Below, in pieces: positions 5,851 through 7,379 of a stretch of DNA of 7,379 nt (the stretch's first letter is position 1; each line of letters opens with the position of its first letter). The DNA lies in contig JANRJB010000391.1 in the NCBI GenBank assembly GCA_033764265.1, positions 1 to 7,379 of the forward strand, given 5' to 3'. The notes under the pieces were generated by a model. It saw only the letters and a list, made by a program, of their open reading frames with translations. It was not told where the DNA came from and did not search any database. The stretch comes from VGEM01 sp033764265 (GTDB lineage: Bacteria; Pseudomonadota; Alphaproteobacteria; Rhodospirillales; Rhodospirillaceae). The translations under genes were made by a program, and so were the position numbers.

Positions 5851-6180
5851 ATGCCCGACAAACCCGTTCCCCGGCCCGGCGATATTCCGGACACCATCGC
5901 GGTGGCGCTGGAAGATCGCCCCGACGGCGCCGTGCCGATCGTCACGGCCAGCGGTCGCGGCCACCTGGCCGAACAGATTCTGGCGATCGCCTTCGCCAAC
6001 GGGGTCAAAGTGCGCGAAGACGCTGACCTGGTTCGAATCCTGGCCGCGGTCGATGTCGACAGCGACATCCCGACCGAGGCAATCGCCGCGGTCTCGGAAG
6101 TGCTGGCTCACGTCTACCGGGCCAATGCAGCGATGTCGCCCGAACCCGCCGCCCCCACCCCGGAGACCGGCCATGCCTGA
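5851..6180 (+). CDS. flhX: FlhX, stand-alone FlhB C-terminal-domain protein (EscU/YscU/HrcU family)
   Basis: A 109-residue soluble protein homologous to the cytoplasmic FlhB domain left after autocleavage. Residues 17-20 AVAL align with AVAL just after NPTH in FlhB, and the similarity continues through IAFANGVKVREDADLVRIL, AAVDVDSDIP and EVLAHVYR; by eye about a third of positions match the FlhB encoded at 2201-3283. Where FlhB has NPTH this protein has IPDT (12-15), so it cannot self-cleave and lacks all membrane segments. Such proteins (FlhX, or HP1575 in Helicobacter) are known elsewhere and can act as a spare part for the FlhB C-terminal domain. It is the first gene of the right-hand unit. 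The ribosome site is weak (GACGGA close to the ATG), but no alternative in-frame start is evident. A Pro/Ala-rich tail follows residue 95. It overlaps the next gene by 8 nt. Confidence 0.9.
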   Translation: MPDKPVPRPGDIPDTIAVALEDRPDGAVPIVTASGRGHLAEQILAIAFANGVKVREDADLVRILAAVDVDSDIPTEAIAAVSEVLAHVYRANAAMSPEPAAPTPETGHA

Positions 6181-6541
6181 TGACGTGATGTCCGCCCACG
6201 TGATGCCGGAGGCCGATCGCACCGAGCTCGAACGCGCGGTCGGCGAAATCGAGAAAATCCACGCCGTGCTGGGCGCTGCGCGCCGGCTGACGCAGGAAAA
6301 CCGCGCGGTCGATCTGTCCGCGGTGGATGCCCGGCTGGGCGCGTTGTGCGCGCGCGTGGACAGCCTGCCCCGCGCCACCGCCCGGACGCTCAAGCCGGCG
6401 CTGACCGCGCTGGCCGACGAACTCGACCGCCTGGGCGAGGATCTGGCCGCGCGCTTCGGCGGGCTACCGTCGTTGGGCGATCTTGCCAGCGCCGGCGACG
6501 CCGCCGACGCCTACGGCTCGGCCACCAAGCATTTTCCCTGA
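6173..6541 (+). CDS. Uncharacterised small helical protein in the flagellar operon
   Basis: I do not recognise this 122-residue product. It starts with MPDDVMSAHVMPEADRTELE, and the start overlaps the flhX stop (ATGCCTGA). GGAG (6162-6165) lies 7 nt upstream, supporting this ATG over one 120 nt further upstream that would run within flhX. The chain is acidic at the N-terminus and mostly predicted helix: ERAVGEIEKIHAVLGAARRL (20-39), a middle helix AVDARLGALCARVDSL (50-65), and a third helix LKPALTALADELDRLGEDLA (73-92). The C-terminal 25 residues are Gly/Ala/Asp-rich and probably disordered. There is no signal peptide or membrane segment. Helix layout, size and position are reminiscent of flagellar export chaperones (FlgN/FliT type), but no diagnostic motif supports this. 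It is most likely a cytoplasmic accessory of flagellar export. Confidence 0.82.
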   Translation: MPDDVMSAHVMPEADRTELERAVGEIEKIHAVLGAARRLTQENRAVDLSAVDARLGALCARVDSLPRATARTLKPALTALADELDRLGEDLAARFGGLPSLGDLASAGDAADAYGSATKHFP

Positions 6542-6573
6542 CATACAGCGGCTTTCGGCACGCCCCCCGGCCC

Positions 6574-6909
6574 ATGGAACTCACCGACTACATCCGTTTC
6601 GTGTTGGCCCTGATCGTGGTGCTGGGCTTGATCCTGGCCATGACCTGGGCCCTGAAGCGCTTCGGCCTGGGCGCGGCCGGCGGCGGGCTGATATCGCGCC
6701 GGCGCCTGCGCACGGTGGAAACCGCGCTGATCGACGGACGCCATCGTCTGGTGCTGGTGCGCCGGGACGCGGTCGAGCATCTGCTGCTGGTCGGCCCCAA
6801 CACCAGCCAGGTCATCGAATCCGGCATTGCGTCCGCGGCCGACGACGCCGCGGCGCCAGCCGCCCTTGCCCCCGCCACCCCCATTTCGTCCGACAGGACC
6901 ACGCCATGA
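6574..6909 (+). CDS. fliO: FliO, accessory membrane protein for export-gate assembly
   Basis: FliO is a bitopic membrane protein that helps assemble the FliP ring of the flagellar export gate. The 111-residue product starts MELTDYIRFV, has one membrane segment at about 6-27 (FVLALIVVLGLILAMTWALK) and a short cytoplasmic domain with the family pattern RRLRTVETALIDGRHRLVLV then RRDAVEHLLLVGPNTSQVIE. An Ala/Pro tail follows. The ATG at 6574 is 32 nt after the previous gene and has no clear ribosome site. The longer frame upstream is Arg-rich and overlaps the preceding gene, so it is rejected. The stop overlaps the fliP start (ATGA), matching the usual fliO-fliP order. Confidence 0.93.
   Translation: MELTDYIRFVLALIVVLGLILAMTWALKRFGLGAAGGGLISRRRLRTVETALIDGRHRLVLVRRDAVEHLLLVGPNTSQVIESGIASAADDAAAPAALAPATPISSDRTTP
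6875..6888 (+). repeat. 14-nt direct repeat, copy 2 (upstream of fliP)
   Basis: Exact second copy of CCACCCCCATTTCG, here inside the 3' end of fliO, where it is read as part of the Ala-Thr-Pro-Ile-Ser tail. It is followed by the AGGA ribosome site of fliP. The shared placement just before two start codons of one operon is the only hint of function. Confidence 0.45.
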
Positions 6910-7379
6910 CAAGCCTTTTGTCGCCGACACCGTCCATCGCCGCGGTTCCGCGCCGCGCCGCATTGGCCCCGCTGGCGGGCGTGGCTGTGCTGCTGGGTGC
7001 GGCGGTTCTCGCGCTGGGCCTGGTGGCCTACGCCGCGCCCGCGGCGGCGCAGTCGCTGACGCTGGACCTGGGCGAGACCAACGAAGGCACGACCACCGGT
7101 CGCATCGTTCAGTTGCTGATCTTGATGACGGTGTTGAGCCTGGCGCCGGCGATCGCGTTGATGGCCACCTCGTTCACGCGAATCGTCATCGTGCTCTCGA
7201 TCCTGCGCCGGGCGCTGGGCACCAACACCGCGCCGCCCAATATCGTCGTCACGTCGCTGGCCATCTTCATGACCGCGTTCATCATGGCGCCGACCTTCCA
7301 GAACGCCTGGGACACCGGCGTGAAGCCCATGATCGACGGCGAGATCACCGAGGAAGTGGCGTTCGAGCGGGCGATGATG
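6906..7379 (+). CDS. fliP: FliP, flagellar export gate protein (partial, C-terminus cut by window edge)
   Basis: FliP forms the pentameric core of the export channel with FliQ and FliR. The first 158 codons are present. The N-terminus has a basic region (PRRAAL) and a long hydrophobic stretch ending AAPAAAQS, read as a cleavable signal peptide with cleavage after about Ala48; this is longer than the usual 20-25 residues. A mature segment SLTLDLGE follows, then a membrane helix (67-87), the family signature ATSFTRIVIVLSILRRALGT (87-106), PPN (110-112) and SLAIFMTAFIMAPTF. The position after PPN is often Gln-Val in FliP; here it is Ile-Val. AGGA (6895-6898) lies 7 nt before the ATG, which overlaps the fliO stop. 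Confidence 0.97.
   Translation, partial: MTSLLSPTPSIAAVPRRAALAPLAGVAVLLGAAVLALGLVAYAAPAAAQSLTLDLGETNEGTTTGRIVQLLILMTVLSLAPAIALMATSFTRIVIVLSILRRALGTNTAPPNIVVTSLAIFMTAFIMAPTFQNAWDTGVKPMIDGEITEEVAFERAMM

Noticed and set aside
7109..7348. 79-residue minus-strand open frame opposite fliP
   Set aside because: It is antisense to the conserved FliP core and has no recognisable features.

Overview
The window is GC-rich (roughly two thirds G+C by eye) and holds a divergent flagellar locus from an alphaproteobacterium, most likely a Rhodospirillales-type organism. This rests on three things: a CckA-type hybrid histidine kinase directly behind flhB, a perfect CtrA-type box (TTAA-N7-TTAA) in the divergent promoter region, and a cluster of GANTC (CcrM-type) sites beside it. 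No mobile elements, CRISPR arrays, rRNA or tRNA genes were seen.

Minus strand, read from about 5619 down to 1: flgB, flgC, fliE, fliQ, fliR, flhB, then cckA running off the left edge. Gaps are short (18 to 50 nt) or negative (fliR/flhB overlap 14 nt, flhB/cckA overlap 23 nt), so this looks like one transcription unit. It encodes the proximal rod (FlgB, FlgC), the rod/MS-ring adaptor (FliE), three membrane parts of the flagellar type III export gate (FliQ, FliR, FlhB), and a membrane sensor kinase of the CckA-ChpT-CtrA phosphorelay.

Divergent intergenic region, 5620-5850 (231 nt): it carries a perfect CtrA box at 5776-5790, a degenerate second box at 5698-5712, four GANTC sites within 127 bp, and a perfect 8-bp-stem hairpin at 5797-5815. 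It plausibly drives both directions.

Plus strand, from 5851 to the right edge: flhX (a stand-alone copy of the FlhB C-terminal domain without the NPTH autocleavage motif), a 122-residue helical protein I do not recognise, fliO, and fliP running off the right edge. Start/stop overlaps (ATGCCTGA and ATGA) support tight co-transcription. The export gate is thus split over the two units: FliO/FliP on the right, FliQ/FliR/FlhB on the left.

The most interesting points are: (i) CckA, which controls CtrA phosphorylation, sits at the end of an operon whose promoter region has a CtrA box, suggesting a feedback loop tied to flagellar assembly; (ii) CtrA and GANTC sites are packed together; (iii) flhX plus an uncharacterised small helical protein head the fliOP unit. 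All the main genes belong to known families. What could be new is the regulatory wiring and the 122-residue protein.
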